DNA of 64,000 nt from Luteibacter jiangsuensis (GTDB taxonomy: Bacteria; Pseudomonadota; Gammaproteobacteria; Xanthomonadales; Rhodanobacteraceae), in the NCBI RefSeq assembly GCF_030812295.1, contig NZ_JAUSSK010000003.1:186001-250000 (forward strand). Reading direction: 5' to 3'. Made by a program: the position numbers and the translations under genes. Below are positions 1 to 9,146 of the stretch, piece after piece. Position 1 is the stretch's first letter. Every line of letters begins with the position of its first letter. The notes beneath the pieces are model-generated. The model saw only the letters and a program-made list of their open reading frames with translations, was not told the DNA's origin and did not search any database.

Positions 1-328
1 CGTGTCGGTCGCTTCGTTCAAGATCCGTGACGGTTGGCCGATCGGCTGCAAGGTCACGCTCCGTCGTGCCCAGATGTGGGAATTCCTGGACCGCCTGATC
101 AACATCTCGCTGCCGCGTACGCGCGACTTCCGTGGTGTCTCGGGCCGTGCCTTCGATGGCCGTGGTAACTACAACTTCGGTATCAAGGAACAGATCATTT
201 TCCCGGAAATCGACTTCGATCAGGTCGACGCGCTGCGTGGCATGGATATCTCCATCACCACCACCGCCAAGACCGACGAAGAAGCCAAGGCGCTGCTGGA
301 AGCCTTCAGCTTCCCGTTCCGCAACTGA
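1..328 (+). CDS. rplE: 50S ribosomal protein L5, 3' part
   Basis: L5 binds 5S rRNA and sits in the central protuberance of the large subunit. Only the C-terminal 109 residues are in the window; L5 is usually about 180 residues, so roughly 70 residues lie upstream. The visible part has the L5 signatures [12 protein letters not shown] and [13 protein letters not shown] and the conserved C-terminal stretch. The first base belongs to a codon cut by the window edge, so the GTG at position 2 is internal and not a start. rpsN follows 13 bases after the stop, the normal spc order. Confidence 0.97.
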   Translation, partial: VSVASFKIRDGWPIGCKVTLRRAQMWEFLDRLINISLPRTRDFRGVSGRAFDGRGNYNFGIKEQIIFPEIDFDQVDALRGMDISITTTAKTDEEAKALLEAFSFPFRN

Positions 329-341
329 TCACAGGTAGAAC

Positions 342-647
342 ATGGCCAAGACCTCGATGGTCGAGCGCGACCTCAAGCGCACCAAGATCGTGAAGAAGTT
401 CGCCGCCAAGCGCGCCGAACTGAAGGCGATCGTCCTGAGCGCCACTGCGTCGTACGACGAAAAGATGGAAGCCCAGACCAAGCTGCAGAAGCTCCCGCGC
501 GATGCCAGCCCGGTGCGCCAGCGTAATCGCTGCGCCCTGACCGGCCGCCCGCGTGGCGTCTACAGCAAGTTCGGCCTGGGCCGCAACAAGCTCCGCGAAG
601 CCACGATGCGTGGCGACGTGCCGGGCTTGCGCAAGGCTAGCTGGTAA
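342..647 (+). CDS. rpsN: 30S ribosomal protein S14, zinc-independent form
   Basis: S14 assembles into the head of the small subunit. The 101-residue length and the lack of paired CxxC motifs identify the long zinc-independent form. The C-terminal signature [12 protein letters not shown] and the ending LRKASW are typical. The start follows an AGGT-containing leader 13 bases after rplE. The gene is followed by 127 bases before rpsH that hold two hairpins. Confidence 0.97.
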   Translation: MAKTSMVERDLKRTKIVKKFAAKRAELKAIVLSATASYDEKMEAQTKLQKLPRDASPVRQRNRCALTGRPRGVYSKFGLGRNKLREATMRGDVPGLRKASW

Positions 648-651
648 AAAA

Positions 652-711
652 CTCGCCAACGGCGGGGCGAGCTGTTATAGTCGTCGGTCTGCGCAACGCA
701 GACCGACGATT
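652..711 (+). other. tandem RNA hairpins between rpsN and rpsH
   Basis: Two inverted repeats lie in this gap. The first pairs CTCGCC (652-657) with GGCGAG (666-671). The second pairs 682-693 with 697-708 perfectly around a CAA loop and extends outward by T681-A709. No T-run follows, so it does not look like an intrinsic terminator. It could mark an RNA processing or attenuation point in the spc transcript, or a ribosomal-protein regulatory site. In E. coli the S8 autoregulatory site lies at the start of rplE, not here. The structure is seen; the function is inferred. Confidence 0.6.
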
Positions 712-774
712 GTCGGCTTTACAATTTAAGATTTCCGGTAATTCGGATATCGGTGCACTCTCAAGGGTTTTCTT

Positions 775-1170
775 ATGAGCATGACTGATCCCATCGCCGA
801 TCTGTTTACGCGCATCCGTAATGGCCAGGCCTCTGGCAAGTCGGTTGTCCGTATGCCGTCGTCGAAGATGAAGCTGGCCCTGGCCAAGCTTCTGCAGAAC
901 GAAGGCTATATCCTCGACGCCCGTGCCGCTGACGAAGCTGGCAAGCCGGTCCTCGAGATCAAGCTGAAGTATTTTGAAGGCCGTCCGGCCATCGAAACCA
1001 TTTCCCGTGTCAGCCGTTCGGGTCTCCGCGTCTATCGCGGCAAGGACGAGCTGCCGAAGGTCCTCGGTGGCCTGGGTATCTCGATCATCTCGACTTCCGC
1101 CGGTCTCCTGACCGATGCGCAGGCCCGTGCCAAGGGTCTGGGCGGCGAAGTCATCGGCCAGGTGGCGTAA
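775..1170 (+). CDS. rpsH: 30S ribosomal protein S8
   Basis: S8 binds helix 21 of 16S rRNA and in E. coli represses the spc operon. The 131-residue product begins [17 protein letters not shown], which aligns with the usual S8 N-terminus; the first of two nearby ATGs is therefore chosen. The C-terminal motif is [11 protein letters not shown]. The gene is preceded by the longest gap but one inside this ribosomal cluster and is followed 11 bases later by rplF. Confidence 0.97.
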   Translation: MSMTDPIADLFTRIRNGQASGKSVVRMPSSKMKLALAKLLQNEGYILDARAADEAGKPVLEIKLKYFEGRPAIETISRVSRSGLRVYRGKDELPKVLGGLGISIISTSAGLLTDAQARAKGLGGEVIGQVA

Positions 1171-1181
1171 GGAGTCCCGAC

Positions 1182-1709
1182 ATGTCACGTGTAGCCAAGA
1201 AGCCCATCACCCTGCCGAAGGGCGTCGAACTCTCGATCGCCAATGGCACCGTCACCGTCAAGGGCCCGAAGGGCACCCTGACCACCCATGAACTGCCGGG
1301 CGTTTCGTTCCAGCAGGAGAACGGCGTGGCGAACATCGTTCTCGCCGAAGGTGCCGACGACAAGTTCGGCGGTACCGCCCGCGCGATCGTCGCCAACATG
1401 GTCCAGGGCGTCGCCAACGGTTTCGAGAAGAAGCTGGAGCTGGTCGGCGTGGGTTACCGCGCGCAGCTCACCGGCAAGGCCGTCAACCTGTCGCTGGGTT
1501 ATTCGCACCCGGTCGTCTTCGAGGCGCCGGAAGGCATCACCATCGAAGTTCCGTCGCAGACGGAAGTCCTGGTCAAGGGTGCCGACAAGCAGCTCGTGGG
1601 CCAGGTGGCCGCGAAGATCCGCGCGTTCCGTTCGCCTGAGCCCTACAAGGGCAAGGGTGTCCGCTACGCCGGCGAGACGATCATCCTGAAGGAAGCCAAG
1701 AAGGCCTAA
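1182..1709 (+). CDS. rplF: 50S ribosomal protein L6
   Basis: L6 lies near the factor-binding site of the large subunit. The 175-residue length and the two-fold repeated fold are typical, as are the N-terminus MSRVAKKPI and the C-terminal signature [19 protein letters not shown] Shine-Dalgarno sits just upstream of the ATG. It lies in the normal spc position between rpsH and rplR. Confidence 0.97.
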   Translation: MSRVAKKPITLPKGVELSIANGTVTVKGPKGTLTTHELPGVSFQQENGVANIVLAEGADDKFGGTARAIVANMVQGVANGFEKKLELVGVGYRAQLTGKAVNLSLGYSHPVVFEAPEGITIEVPSQTEVLVKGADKQLVGQVAAKIRAFRSPEPYKGKGVRYAGETIILKEAKKA

Positions 1710-1739
1710 TCGGCCTATCCGCTTTCTGGAGACGAGACG

Positions 1740-2090
1740 ATGAACAAGAACGATTCCCGCCTGCGCCGCGCCAAGTCGACCCGTGCCCACATCCGTGAGC
1801 TCGCCGTCGCCCGCCTGAGCGTGCACCGCACCGGTCAGCACATCTACGCCCAGGTCTTCGCGCCGAACGGCACCGTCGTGGCAGCCGCCTCGACCGTGCA
1901 GAAGTCGGTCGCCGAAGGCCTCAAGAGCAAGAAGAACATCGAGGCCGCCAGTACGGTTGGCCGCGTCGTTGCCGAGCGCGCCAAGGCCGCCGGCATCGAA
2001 GCCGTTGCCTTCGATCGCTCGGGTTTCCGTTATCACGGTCGCATCAAGGCTCTTGCCGACGCGGCGCGTGAGGCCGGCCTCAAGTTCTAA
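1740..2090 (+). CDS. rplR: 50S ribosomal protein L18
   Basis: L18 binds 5S rRNA together with L5. The product is 116 residues and has the L18 motifs [15 protein letters not shown] and [17 protein letters not shown]. The start has a GGAGACGAG leader. A 121-base gap with a strong hairpin follows before rpsE, longer than usual for this operon. Confidence 0.97.
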   Translation: MNKNDSRLRRAKSTRAHIRELAVARLSVHRTGQHIYAQVFAPNGTVVAAASTVQKSVAEGLKSKKNIEAASTVGRVVAERAKAAGIEAVAFDRSGFRYHGRIKALADAAREAGLKF

Positions 2091-2105
2091 GAGGCGTCAG
2101 GCCAC

Positions 2106-2131
2106 GGCATCGGTCCCTCGGGACCGGTGCC
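2106..2131 (+). other. GC-rich hairpin between rplR and rpsE
   Basis: The 26-base inverted repeat GGCATCGGTCC / GGACCGGTGCC closes on a short C/T/G loop and includes one G-U pair. There is no following T-run, so it is not a standard terminator. It sits in an unusually long leader before rpsE (2091-2211). Transcript processing or translational control is possible; neither is shown. Confidence 0.5.
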
Positions 2132-2211
2132 GCCCGCTGTAACTACAACTCCAAGCGGCGACCAAGCCGTAAACAGAAGTCCCGGTACGTCCGGGCAGAC
2201 AGGAAAGAGAG

Positions 2212-2721
2212 ATGTCCTCGACAGATCGCGAAAATTCGGACGGCATGCTTGAAAAGCTGATCGCCGTCAACCGCGTGGCCAAGACCGTCAAGGGTGGCCG
2301 CCAGATGAGCTTCACCGCGCTGACCGTGGTCGGCGATGGCGAGGGCCGCGTCGGCTTCGGTTATGGCAAGGCGCGTGAGGTGCCGGTCGCCATTTCCAAG
2401 GCCATGGAGCGCGCCCGCCGCAACATGGTGTCGATCGAACTGAACAACGGTACGCTCTGGTATGCCATCAAGGCGAACCACGGTGCGGCCCGCGTCTTCA
2501 TGCAGCCCGCCTCGCAGGGTACCGGCGTCATCGCCGGCGGTGCCATGCGCGCCGTCCTCGAAGTGGTCGGTGTGAAGGACGTGCTTGCGAAGGCCGTCGG
2601 CTCGCGCAACCCGATCAACCTCGTCCGCGCCACGATCAAGGGCCTCCAGGCCGTTGCATCGCCGAAGCGCATTGCCGCCAAGCGTGGCAAGACGATCGAA
2701 GAGGTCCTCGGCAATGGCTAA
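2212..2721 (+). CDS. rpsE: 30S ribosomal protein S5
   Basis: S5 contributes to decoding fidelity and mRNA unwinding at the entry channel. The product is 169 residues, with the double-stranded RNA-binding N-terminal domain ([17 protein letters not shown]) and the C-terminal S5 fold ([19 protein letters not shown]). A GGAAAGAG Shine-Dalgarno precedes the ATG. The last 8 bases overlap rpmD, suggesting translational coupling. Confidence 0.97.
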   Translation: MSSTDRENSDGMLEKLIAVNRVAKTVKGGRQMSFTALTVVGDGEGRVGFGYGKAREVPVAISKAMERARRNMVSIELNNGTLWYAIKANHGAARVFMQPASQGTGVIAGGAMRAVLEVVGVKDVLAKAVGSRNPINLVRATIKGLQAVASPKRIAAKRGKTIEEVLGNG

Positions 2722-2911
2722 GAACAACGAAAACACCGGCACCGTCCGCGTCCGCCTCGTCAAGGGCCTTCGCGGTGTACAGGGTCGTCATCGTCTGAGC
2801 GTCAAGGCCCTCGGCCTGAACAAGCTCAACGATGTGCGCGAACTGAAGGACAGCCCCCAGGTCCGTGGCCTTATCAACAAGGTCTACTACCTGGTCCGGG
2901 TCGAGGAGTAA
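2714..2911 (+). CDS. rpmD: 50S ribosomal protein L30
   Basis: L30 is a small large-subunit protein. The 65-residue product runs from [16 protein letters not shown] to YYLVRVEE and includes the core [15 protein letters not shown]. The ATG at 2714 lies inside the end of rpsE (8-base overlap). An upstream in-frame extension to 2585 is only read-through of rpsE DNA and is rejected. rplO follows 5 bases after the stop. Confidence 0.95.
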   Translation: MAKNNENTGTVRVRLVKGLRGVQGRHRLSVKALGLNKLNDVRELKDSPQVRGLINKVYYLVRVEE

Positions 2912-2916
2912 ACGTC

Positions 2917-3348
2917 ATGCGTCTTAATGAACTCAGGCCCGGCAAGGGCGCCCGCAAGACCCGTACCCGCGTTGCCCGCGGTATCGGCTCCGGCCTCGGC
3001 AAGACCGCCGGCCGTGGTCACAAGGGTCAGCACGCCCGTGCCGGTAATACGCACCGCGTCGGTTTCGAAGGCGGCCAGATGCCGCTGCAGCGTCGTTTGC
3101 CGAAGGTCGGCTTCCGTTCGCTGAAGAAGGCCGATACGGAACAGGTCATGCTGTACCAGCTGGCGTCGGTCAAGTCCGACACCATCGATCTGATCGCCCT
3201 GCACGCTGCCGGTCTCGTGACCAGCCGCGCAAAGAAGGTCAAGATCGTCCTGAAGGGCGAAATCACCCGTGCGGTGAAGCTCTCCGGTGTGCTTGCGACG
3301 GCCGGCGCCAAGGCGGCCATCGAAGCCGCCGGCGGCAGCGTGGAGTAA
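2917..3348 (+). CDS. rplO: 50S ribosomal protein L15
   Basis: L15 is a late-assembling large-subunit protein. The product is 143 residues, beginning [14 protein letters not shown], with the Arg/Gly-rich N-terminal tail ([17 protein letters not shown]) and the C-terminal signature [18 protein letters not shown]. It is directly followed, 4 bases on, by secY, whose ribosome-binding site lies in the rplO stop region. Confidence 0.97.
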   Translation: MRLNELRPGKGARKTRTRVARGIGSGLGKTAGRGHKGQHARAGNTHRVGFEGGQMPLQRRLPKVGFRSLKKADTEQVMLYQLASVKSDTIDLIALHAAGLVTSRAKKVKIVLKGEITRAVKLSGVLATAGAKAAIEAAGGSVE

Positions 3349-3352
3349 TCAG

Positions 3353-4675
3353 GTGGCTGCAGCGCAGGGCACAACGCTCGGCTCGCTGGGCAAACTGACG
3401 GAACTGCGTCAGCGCATCTTTTTCCTTATCGGTGCGCTGATCGTCTTCCGCCTCGGCTCGTTCATTCCCGTTCCGGGCGTGAACCCCGAGGCGATGACGA
3501 GCCTGGTCGAGGGCGGTGGCGGCCTGCTGAACATGGTCAACATGTTCTCGGGTGGCTCGCTGTCCCGCTTCTCGGTGTTCGCTCTCGGTGTGGTGCCGTA
3601 TATCTCGGCGTCGATCGTGGTGCAGATGATGGGCTCGGTCGTTCCGTCGCTCATGGCGCTGCGCAAGGAAGGCGAGGCGGGTCGTCGCAAGATGACCACC
3701 TACACGCGCTTCGGCACGGTGGGTCTCGCGGCCTTTCAGGCGTTCGGCATCGCGGTGGCCCTGCAGAAGCAGGTTGCCACGGGCGGCGCACCGGTGGTCT
3801 ACATGCCGGGTGCCGGCTTCGTCATGGCGTCGGTCGTCGGCCTCACCGCCGGCACGATGTTCCTGATGTGGCTGGGCGAGCAGATCACGGAGCGCGGTAT
3901 CGGCAACGGTATCTCGATGCTGATCTTCGCCGGTATCGTCGCAGGCCTGCCGGGTGCCATCGTGCACACGCTGTCCATGGCGAACAACGGCGAGCTGTCG
4001 GTCCTGAAGCTGCTGATGGTCACCGTGGTGATCCTGGCGGTCACGGCGTTCGTGGTGTTCATGGAACGCGCCCAGCGGCGTATCACCGTGAACTACGCGA
4101 AGCAGGGCAGCCAGCGTCAGTTCCAGCGCCAGACCTCGCACCTGCCGCTGAAGATCAACATGGCGGGCGTCATTCCGCCGATCTTCGCGACCAGCCTGCT
4201 GCTTTTCCCCGCGACCGCGGCGACCTGGTTCGGCTCCGCCCACCAGTCCCGTTGGCTGCAATGGCTGACCACGGCGCTGAGCCCGGGTGAGCCGGTCCAC
4301 GACATCGTGTTCGCGGTGCTGGTGATCGGTTTCGCCTTCTTCTATACGGCGATCGTGTTCAACTCGCAGGAAACGGCCGATAACCTCAAGCGTTCGGGCG
4401 CGTTGATTCCGGGCATCCGCCCGGGTCGTGCCACGGCGGACTACATCGATGGCGTCATGACCCGGCTTACCGGTGTTGGCGCGCTCTACATCGTATTGGT
4501 CTGCCTGGTGCCCACGTTCATGCAGAACGCCTGGCACGTCCCGTTCTATTTCGGCGGCACTTCGCTGCTGATCGTGGTGGTGGTGGTGATGGACTTCACG
4601 GCTCAGGTCCAGGCCCATCTCGTCAGCCACCAGTACGAGAGTCTGCTCAAGAAGTCGAATCTCCGTCGCAGCTGA
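3353..4675 (+). CDS. secY: protein translocase subunit SecY
   Basis: SecY forms the membrane channel of the Sec translocon with SecE and SecG. With a GTG start at 3353 the product is 440 residues, the family's normal size, with ten hydrophobic segments and the signatures [31 protein letters not shown] and [12 protein letters not shown]. The GTG is chosen because GGAG lies 7 bases upstream and the protein then starts like other SecYs. The in-frame extension to 3287 only re-reads rplO. rpmJ, which often follows secY in gammaproteobacteria, is absent here. Confidence 0.96.
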   Translation: MAAAQGTTLGSLGKLTELRQRIFFLIGALIVFRLGSFIPVPGVNPEAMTSLVEGGGGLLNMVNMFSGGSLSRFSVFALGVVPYISASIVVQMMGSVVPSLMALRKEGEAGRRKMTTYTRFGTVGLAAFQAFGIAVALQKQVATGGAPVVYMPGAGFVMASVVGLTAGTMFLMWLGEQITERGIGNGISMLIFAGIVAGLPGAIVHTLSMANNGELSVLKLLMVTVVILAVTAFVVFMERAQRRITVNYAKQGSQRQFQRQTSHLPLKINMAGVIPPIFATSLLLFPATAATWFGSAHQSRWLQWLTTALSPGEPVHDIVFAVLVIGFAFFYTAIVFNSQETADNLKRSGALIPGIRPGRATADYIDGVMTRLTGVGALYIVLVCLVPTFMQNAWHVPFYFGGTSLLIVVVVVMDFTAQVQAHLVSHQYESLLKKSNLRRS

Positions 4676-4751
4676 GACGCGACGGAAGCCCCAAGTAGGG
4701 GAGGCCTTGGCGCCCAGCGCCGCAGGACTTCCCGTTTAGGTTAATTACGGT

Positions 4752-4757
4752 TAGAAT
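4752..4757 (+). promoter_or_regulatory. possible -10 of an alpha-operon promoter
   Basis: A TAGAAT hexamer lies 42 bases upstream of the rpsM ATG in the 124-base secY-rpsM gap, within a locally A/T-rich patch. No convincing -35 is visible at standard spacing, so this is only a suggestion that the rpsM-rplQ block has its own promoter. Confidence 0.25.
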
Positions 4758-4799
4758 TGCGCGTTTACCGCGCACGAAACGCATCGGAGACAGTACATC

Positions 4800-5156
4800 A
4801 TGGCGCGCATCGCGGGTGTCAATTTGCCGGTCCAGAAGCATGTCTGGGTTGGTTTGCAGAGCATTTACGGAATCGGCCGTTCGCGGGCGAAGCAGGTTTG
4901 CGTCGACGCGGGCGTGGTTGCGACCACTCCCATCAAGTCGCTCAGCGAAGGCGAGGTCGAGAAGATCCGCGCCGAGATCGCCAAGTACACGGTCGAGGGC
5001 GACCTCCGTCGCGAAATCGGCATGGCGGTCAAGCGCCTCATGGATCTTGGTTGCTACCGTGGCCTGCGCCACCGTCGCGGCCTGCCGGTGCGCGGCCAGC
5101 GCACGCGTACCAACGCCCGTACCCGCAAGGGTCCGCGTCGTCCGATCAAGAAGTAA
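4800..5156 (+). CDS. rpsM: 30S ribosomal protein S13
   Basis: S13 sits in the small-subunit head and contacts the P-site tRNA and L5. The 118-residue product starts [19 protein letters not shown] and ends with the basic tail [18 protein letters not shown], both typical. It heads the alpha block (rpsM-rpsK-rpsD-rpoA-rplQ). Confidence 0.97.
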   Translation: MARIAGVNLPVQKHVWVGLQSIYGIGRSRAKQVCVDAGVVATTPIKSLSEGEVEKIRAEIAKYTVEGDLRREIGMAVKRLMDLGCYRGLRHRRGLPVRGQRTRTNARTRKGPRRPIKK

Positions 5157-5168
5157 CGGATACCGATC

Positions 5169-5555
5169 ATGGCTAAGCCGGTTAAAACCAAGAAGAAGAT
5201 CAAGCGCGTCGTCACGGATGCCGTGGCCCACGTGCAGGCTTCTTTCAACAACACCATCGTCACGATCACCGATCGCCAGGGCAACGCCCTGTCGTGGGCG
5301 ACGGCGGGCGGCGCGGGTTTCCGCGGTTCCCGTAAGTCGACCCCGTTCGCAGCGCAGGTCGCCGCCGAAAAGGCTGGCCGCGCCGCTGGCGACTACGGTG
5401 TGAAGACCGTGGAAGTGCGCATCAAGGGCCCCGGCCCGGGCCGCGAGTCGGCCGTGCGCTCTCTGAACGCGTTGGGCTACAAGGTGCTCAACATTATCGA
5501 CGTCACGCCGATTCCGCATAACGGCTGCCGTCCCCCCAAGAAGCGTCGCGTCTAA
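5169..5555 (+). CDS. rpsK: 30S ribosomal protein S11
   Basis: S11 forms part of the small-subunit platform. The 128-residue product has the signatures [19 protein letters not shown] and the C-terminal [18 protein letters not shown]. It lies 12 bases after rpsM and 11 bases before rpsD. Confidence 0.97.
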   Translation: MAKPVKTKKKIKRVVTDAVAHVQASFNNTIVTITDRQGNALSWATAGGAGFRGSRKSTPFAAQVAAEKAGRAAGDYGVKTVEVRIKGPGPGRESAVRSLNALGYKVLNIIDVTPIPHNGCRPPKKRRV

Positions 5556-5566
5556 GGAGCATACCC

Positions 5567-6193
<627 letters not shown>

Positions 6194-6209
6194 TCCACCG
6201 GAGCCTTGC

Positions 6210-7208
6210 ATGGCAGTTTCGTCAACTAGTGTGCTGCGGCCTCGTGGCCTCAGCGTCGAGCAGCTTGGAGCGAACCGCGCTAAGGTGGTGGTCGAGCCGC
6301 TCGAGCGTGGCTTTGGTCACACCCTGGGCAACGCGCTGCGCCGCGTGCTGCTCTCTTCGATTCCGGGCAGCGCGATCGTCGAGGTCGAAATCGACGGCGT
6401 GCTGCACGAGTACACCACCCTGGAAGGCCTGCAGGAGGACGTGATCGAAGTCCTGCTGAACCTCAAGGATGTCGCCATCCGTCAGCACAGCGGTGATGAA
6501 GTCACCCTGACGCTGTCGAAGAAGGGCAAGGGCGTGGTCACCGCAGGCGATATCGCGGTCGATCATTCCGTTGAAATCGTCAACCCGGAGCACGTGATCT
6601 GCCACCTCACCAAGGATGTGGCACTGAACATGCGCCTGAAGGTGCGTCGTGGCGTCGGCTACCAGCCGGCCAGTGCGCGCCAGCATCCGGATGACGAGAC
6701 GCGGCCGATTGGCCGTCTGCAGCTCGACGCATCGTTCGCGCCGGTCCTGCGCGTGGCTTACGAAGTGGATGCGGCTCGTGTCGAGCAGCGCACCAACCTC
6801 GACAAGCTCGTGCTCGATATCGAGACGAACGGCACGATCGGTGCTGAAGACGCGGTCCGCAAGGCTGCTGAGATCATCAACGATCAGCTGTCGGTTTTTG
6901 GCGATTTCTCGCGCCGCGAGAGCGATTCGACCAAGGCGGAGAAGGGCGGGTTCGATCCGCTGCTGCTGCGCCCGATCGACGATCTCGAACTGACGGTCCG
7001 TTCGGCGAACTGCCTCAAGGCCGAGAGCATCTACTACATCGGCGACCTGGTCCAGAAGACCGAGGTCGAGTTGCTGAAGACGCCGAACCTTGGCAAGAAG
7101 TCACTGACGGAAATCAAGGATGTGCTGGGCGGGCGTGGTCTCGCTCTTGGCATGAAGCTCGAAAACTGGCCGCCGCCGGGTCTTTCCCACGGTATGCAGC
7201 TGGGCTGA
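6210..7208 (+). CDS. rpoA: RNA polymerase alpha subunit
   Basis: Alpha dimerises to start RNA polymerase assembly and its C-terminal domain contacts UP elements and activators. The product is 332 residues. The N-terminal domain shows [20 protein letters not shown], and the C-terminal domain shows [13 protein letters not shown] and [16 protein letters not shown]. It lies 16 bases after rpsD. The 210 bases before rplQ contain no gene; a minor promoter or leader for rplQ is possible but no clear element was recognised. Confidence 0.97.
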   Translation: MAVSSTSVLRPRGLSVEQLGANRAKVVVEPLERGFGHTLGNALRRVLLSSIPGSAIVEVEIDGVLHEYTTLEGLQEDVIEVLLNLKDVAIRQHSGDEVTLTLSKKGKGVVTAGDIAVDHSVEIVNPEHVICHLTKDVALNMRLKVRRGVGYQPASARQHPDDETRPIGRLQLDASFAPVLRVAYEVDAARVEQRTNLDKLVLDIETNGTIGAEDAVRKAAEIINDQLSVFGDFSRRESDSTKAEKGGFDPLLLRPIDDLELTVRSANCLKAESIYYIGDLVQKTEVELLKTPNLGKKSLTEIKDVLGGRGLALGMKLENWPPPGLSHGMQLG

Positions 7209-7418
7209 TGTTTCAAGGGGCGATCGGTCTTCGATCGCCCCGATCCTTTGCTCCACCCGGCGGATGCCTAGCGCACTTCCACCGGGATTCCAAAGCGGTC
7301 CAAAGAGGCCGTGCTCTTATAGCGAGGCGTTCTTATTGCCTTGCATTAGCGGGTAACCGCGGGAAGTCGGCTCATCCTGACCGGCTTTTCATAACAATAG
7401 ACTCAGAGAGTAAACGCC

Positions 7419-7805
7419 ATGCGCCACCAGAAATCCGGTCGCAAGCTCAACCGCACGAGCAGCCACCGCGAAGCGATGTTCAAGAACATGGCTTCGTCGC
7501 TGATCAAGCACGAGCTTATCCGCACCACCCTTCCCAAGGCGAAGGAACTCCGTCGCGTCGCCGAGCCGCTCATCACGCTCGCCAAGACCGATGGTGTCGC
7601 CAACCGCCGTCTCGCTTTCTCGCGCCTGCGCGACAAGCAGGCTGTCGGCAAGCTCTTCGTCGAGCTGGGTCCTCGCTACCGCGAGCGTCCCGGCGGCTAC
7701 CTGCGTATCCTCAAGTGCGGCTTCCGCCCGGGTGACAATGCCCCGATGGCGTATGTCGAGCTGGTGGACCGCCCGACCGCGGGCGAAGCAGTCGACGCCG
7801 ACTAA
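7419..7805 (+). CDS. rplQ: 50S ribosomal protein L17
   Basis: L17 lies near the peptide exit tunnel. The 128-residue product begins [20 protein letters not shown], the family signature, and ends with a short acidic tail. It is the last gene of the alpha operon and a terminator follows about 20 bases after the stop. Confidence 0.97.
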   Translation: MRHQKSGRKLNRTSSHREAMFKNMASSLIKHELIRTTLPKAKELRRVAEPLITLAKTDGVANRRLAFSRLRDKQAVGKLFVELGPRYRERPGGYLRILKCGFRPGDNAPMAYVELVDRPTAGEAVDAD

Positions 7806-7823
7806 GCCCTTCCAGGCTTGATC

Positions 7824-7862
7824 GAAAAAAGCCCCGGCCGGGAAACCTGCCGGGTTTTTTTT
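7824..7862 (+). terminator. intrinsic terminator after rplQ
   Basis: The stem CCCGGC (7833-7838) pairs with GCCGGG (7849-7854). It is flanked by six As on the left and eight Ts on the right, so it could work in both directions. It closes the ribosomal superoperon. Confidence 0.85.
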
Positions 7863-7876
7863 GCTTTGTGTCGTGG

Positions 7877-7963
7877 AATGGGCGGGGCTTCCAGCTCGGC
7901 TTCGCCCTCGCGTTGGCCGTGTGCTGCGAGGGGAGCTGCCGGGCGCCACCCTCGGCGCGACGG
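7877..7963 (-). repeat. dispersed structured repeat, partial copy (outer part)
   Basis: Read on the minus strand, this segment matches the outer half of the repeat at 44717-44893. Shared blocks include CTCGGCTTCGCCCTCGCGTT, GGGAGCTGCCGGG and CCACCCTCGGCGCGACG in plus-strand orientation. A second partial copy lies 90 bases downstream in the opposite orientation, so 7877-8171 forms a large imperfect inverted structure. No open frame is conserved. Confidence 0.75.
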
Positions 7964-8052
7964 TAGTCGCCGTCCCTTGGGGAAGGAAAGCCGCTGACGC
8001 GGCCGTGTCCGATGGCTGCGCCCCTTCGGGCTCGGACGGTCGGGGGGGGGGC

Positions 8053-8171
8053 GATTCGCCCTCCTGGCTCAGCGGAAACGATCGGCCGTCCTGGCCGATC
8101 CCCTGCGGGCCTTTTCCGCCCGCCCGTCCTCGGCTCCACATGTCGCGCCGAGGGTGGCGCCCGGCAGCTCT
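8053..8171 (+). repeat. dispersed structured repeat, partial copy (hairpin part)
   Basis: These 119 bases align with 44717-44836 at roughly 85 percent identity by eye. Three hairpins are kept: GATCGGCC/GGCCGATC at 8080-8100, GCGGGC/GCCCGC at about 8105-8122, and CCTCGG/CCGAGG at about 8128-8152. The first stem differs from the 44745-44765 stem by two paired compensatory changes. It is a non-coding candidate for a structured RNA or a small non-autonomous mobile element. Confidence 0.75.
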
Positions 8172-8241
8172 CTGGACACGGGGGTGGGCTGGAAGGAAAG
8201 AGCACCGCTCGCCGTGCCGTTCGCTCTTTGCCGGAATCCGG

Positions 8242-8398
8242 GTGGGAGCGGACCGTGTCCGCGAACCCTCGACCTCGCCGCTGGCGAAGGAGGCTTTGCA
8301 GTTATCGGGCCAGGCTTGTCACCGCTCGCTCGGTTGAAGCGCATCACCTCATTCGCTTGAAACAGGTTGAGGGTTCGCGGACACGGTCCGCTCCCACC
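8242..8398. repeat. REP/BIME-like inverted pair, 30-bp perfect arms
   Basis: The arms 8242-8271 and 8369-8398 are perfect reverse complements and extend inward to about 35 bp with one mismatch. The arm core GTGGGAGCGGACCGTGTCC resembles the other REP arms in this window (GTGGGAGCCGAC...) but has a different inner sequence. The 97-base spacer has no gene. The following 205 bases before dsbB (8399-8603) hold only a possible weak promoter (TTGACA at 8515). Confidence 0.8.
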
Positions 8399-8603
8399 AC
8401 GGTGAGGGGATCTCGCACAAGACGGATTTCCTCCGGGGACGGCATCACCCAGGTAGGCGGCGTTACTTGTGCCACACAACACCTTCGTGCTCTCTGCGCA
8501 CCTCACAAGTGATTGACATGGTTACCAATGAAACTGCGTGCGCCTGCTGACAAGTGCCTACACAAAGAGTTAACGTGGGTGTCCCGCATCGCACCATCCC
8601 CAC

Positions 8604-9104
8604 ATGAACCCTCGTAACTGGTCCTTCCGCACACGTTATCTCGCTGCTTTCGTTGTCTGCGCGGCCCTCATGGGCTTTGCGTTGTACTCGCAGTACGTGA
8701 TGCACCTGGACCCGTGTCCGCTGTGCATCTTCCAGCGTATCGCCGTGTGCTTCATGGGCCTGTTCTTCCTCATCGGCGGGTTGCATGCGCCGGTGAAGCG
8801 CGGCGGTCGTGCCACCTACGCGGTCCTCGTCACGCTAGGTGGACTGTGGGGCATCGCCACGGCAGGGCGTCACCTGTGGCTGCAGTCCCTTCCTGCCAGT
8901 GAGGTTCCCGCTTGCGGCCCTGGACTGGGCTACCTGTTCGACGCGTTCCCGTTCATGAAGATGCTGAAACTGGCATTCACTGGCTCGGGCGAGTGCGCGA
9001 AGATCGAGCCGATCCTCGGCGTGCCGATGCCGGGATGGACCCTGATCTGGTTCGTCGTTCTCGTCGTGTGGGCTCTCCTGTCCTTGCGCCGCGGCATTCG
9101 TTGA
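8604..9104 (+). CDS. dsbB: disulfide bond formation protein B
   Basis: DsbB is an inner-membrane quinone reductase that reoxidises the periplasmic thiol oxidase DsbA. The 166-residue protein has four predicted membrane helices. The first periplasmic loop carries CPLC (C38, C41) and the second loop carries the pair C104 and C131, as in E. coli DsbB. It is monocistronic: DAHP synthase follows 42 bases on, and repeat-rich DNA lies upstream. Confidence 0.93.
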   Translation: MNPRNWSFRTRYLAAFVVCAALMGFALYSQYVMHLDPCPLCIFQRIAVCFMGLFFLIGGLHAPVKRGGRATYAVLVTLGGLWGIATAGRHLWLQSLPASEVPACGPGLGYLFDAFPFMKMLKLAFTGSGECAKIEPILGVPMPGWTLIWFVVLVVWALLSLRRGIR

Positions 9105-9146
9105 CTTTCCGCGCCTCTCTGGGCGCTTCCACGTAGGCATTACCCC

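Noticed and set aside
7964-8241. Possible tRNA or CRISPR in the repeat-rich gap.
   Set aside because: No cloverleaf with a TTC-loop and no regularly spaced direct repeats; the repeats are inverted pairs.
8012-8512. Open frames of 145-166 codons in the rplQ-dsbB gap.
   Set aside because: They run through REP arms and the structured repeat, differ between repeat copies and match no family. The stretch is treated as non-coding.
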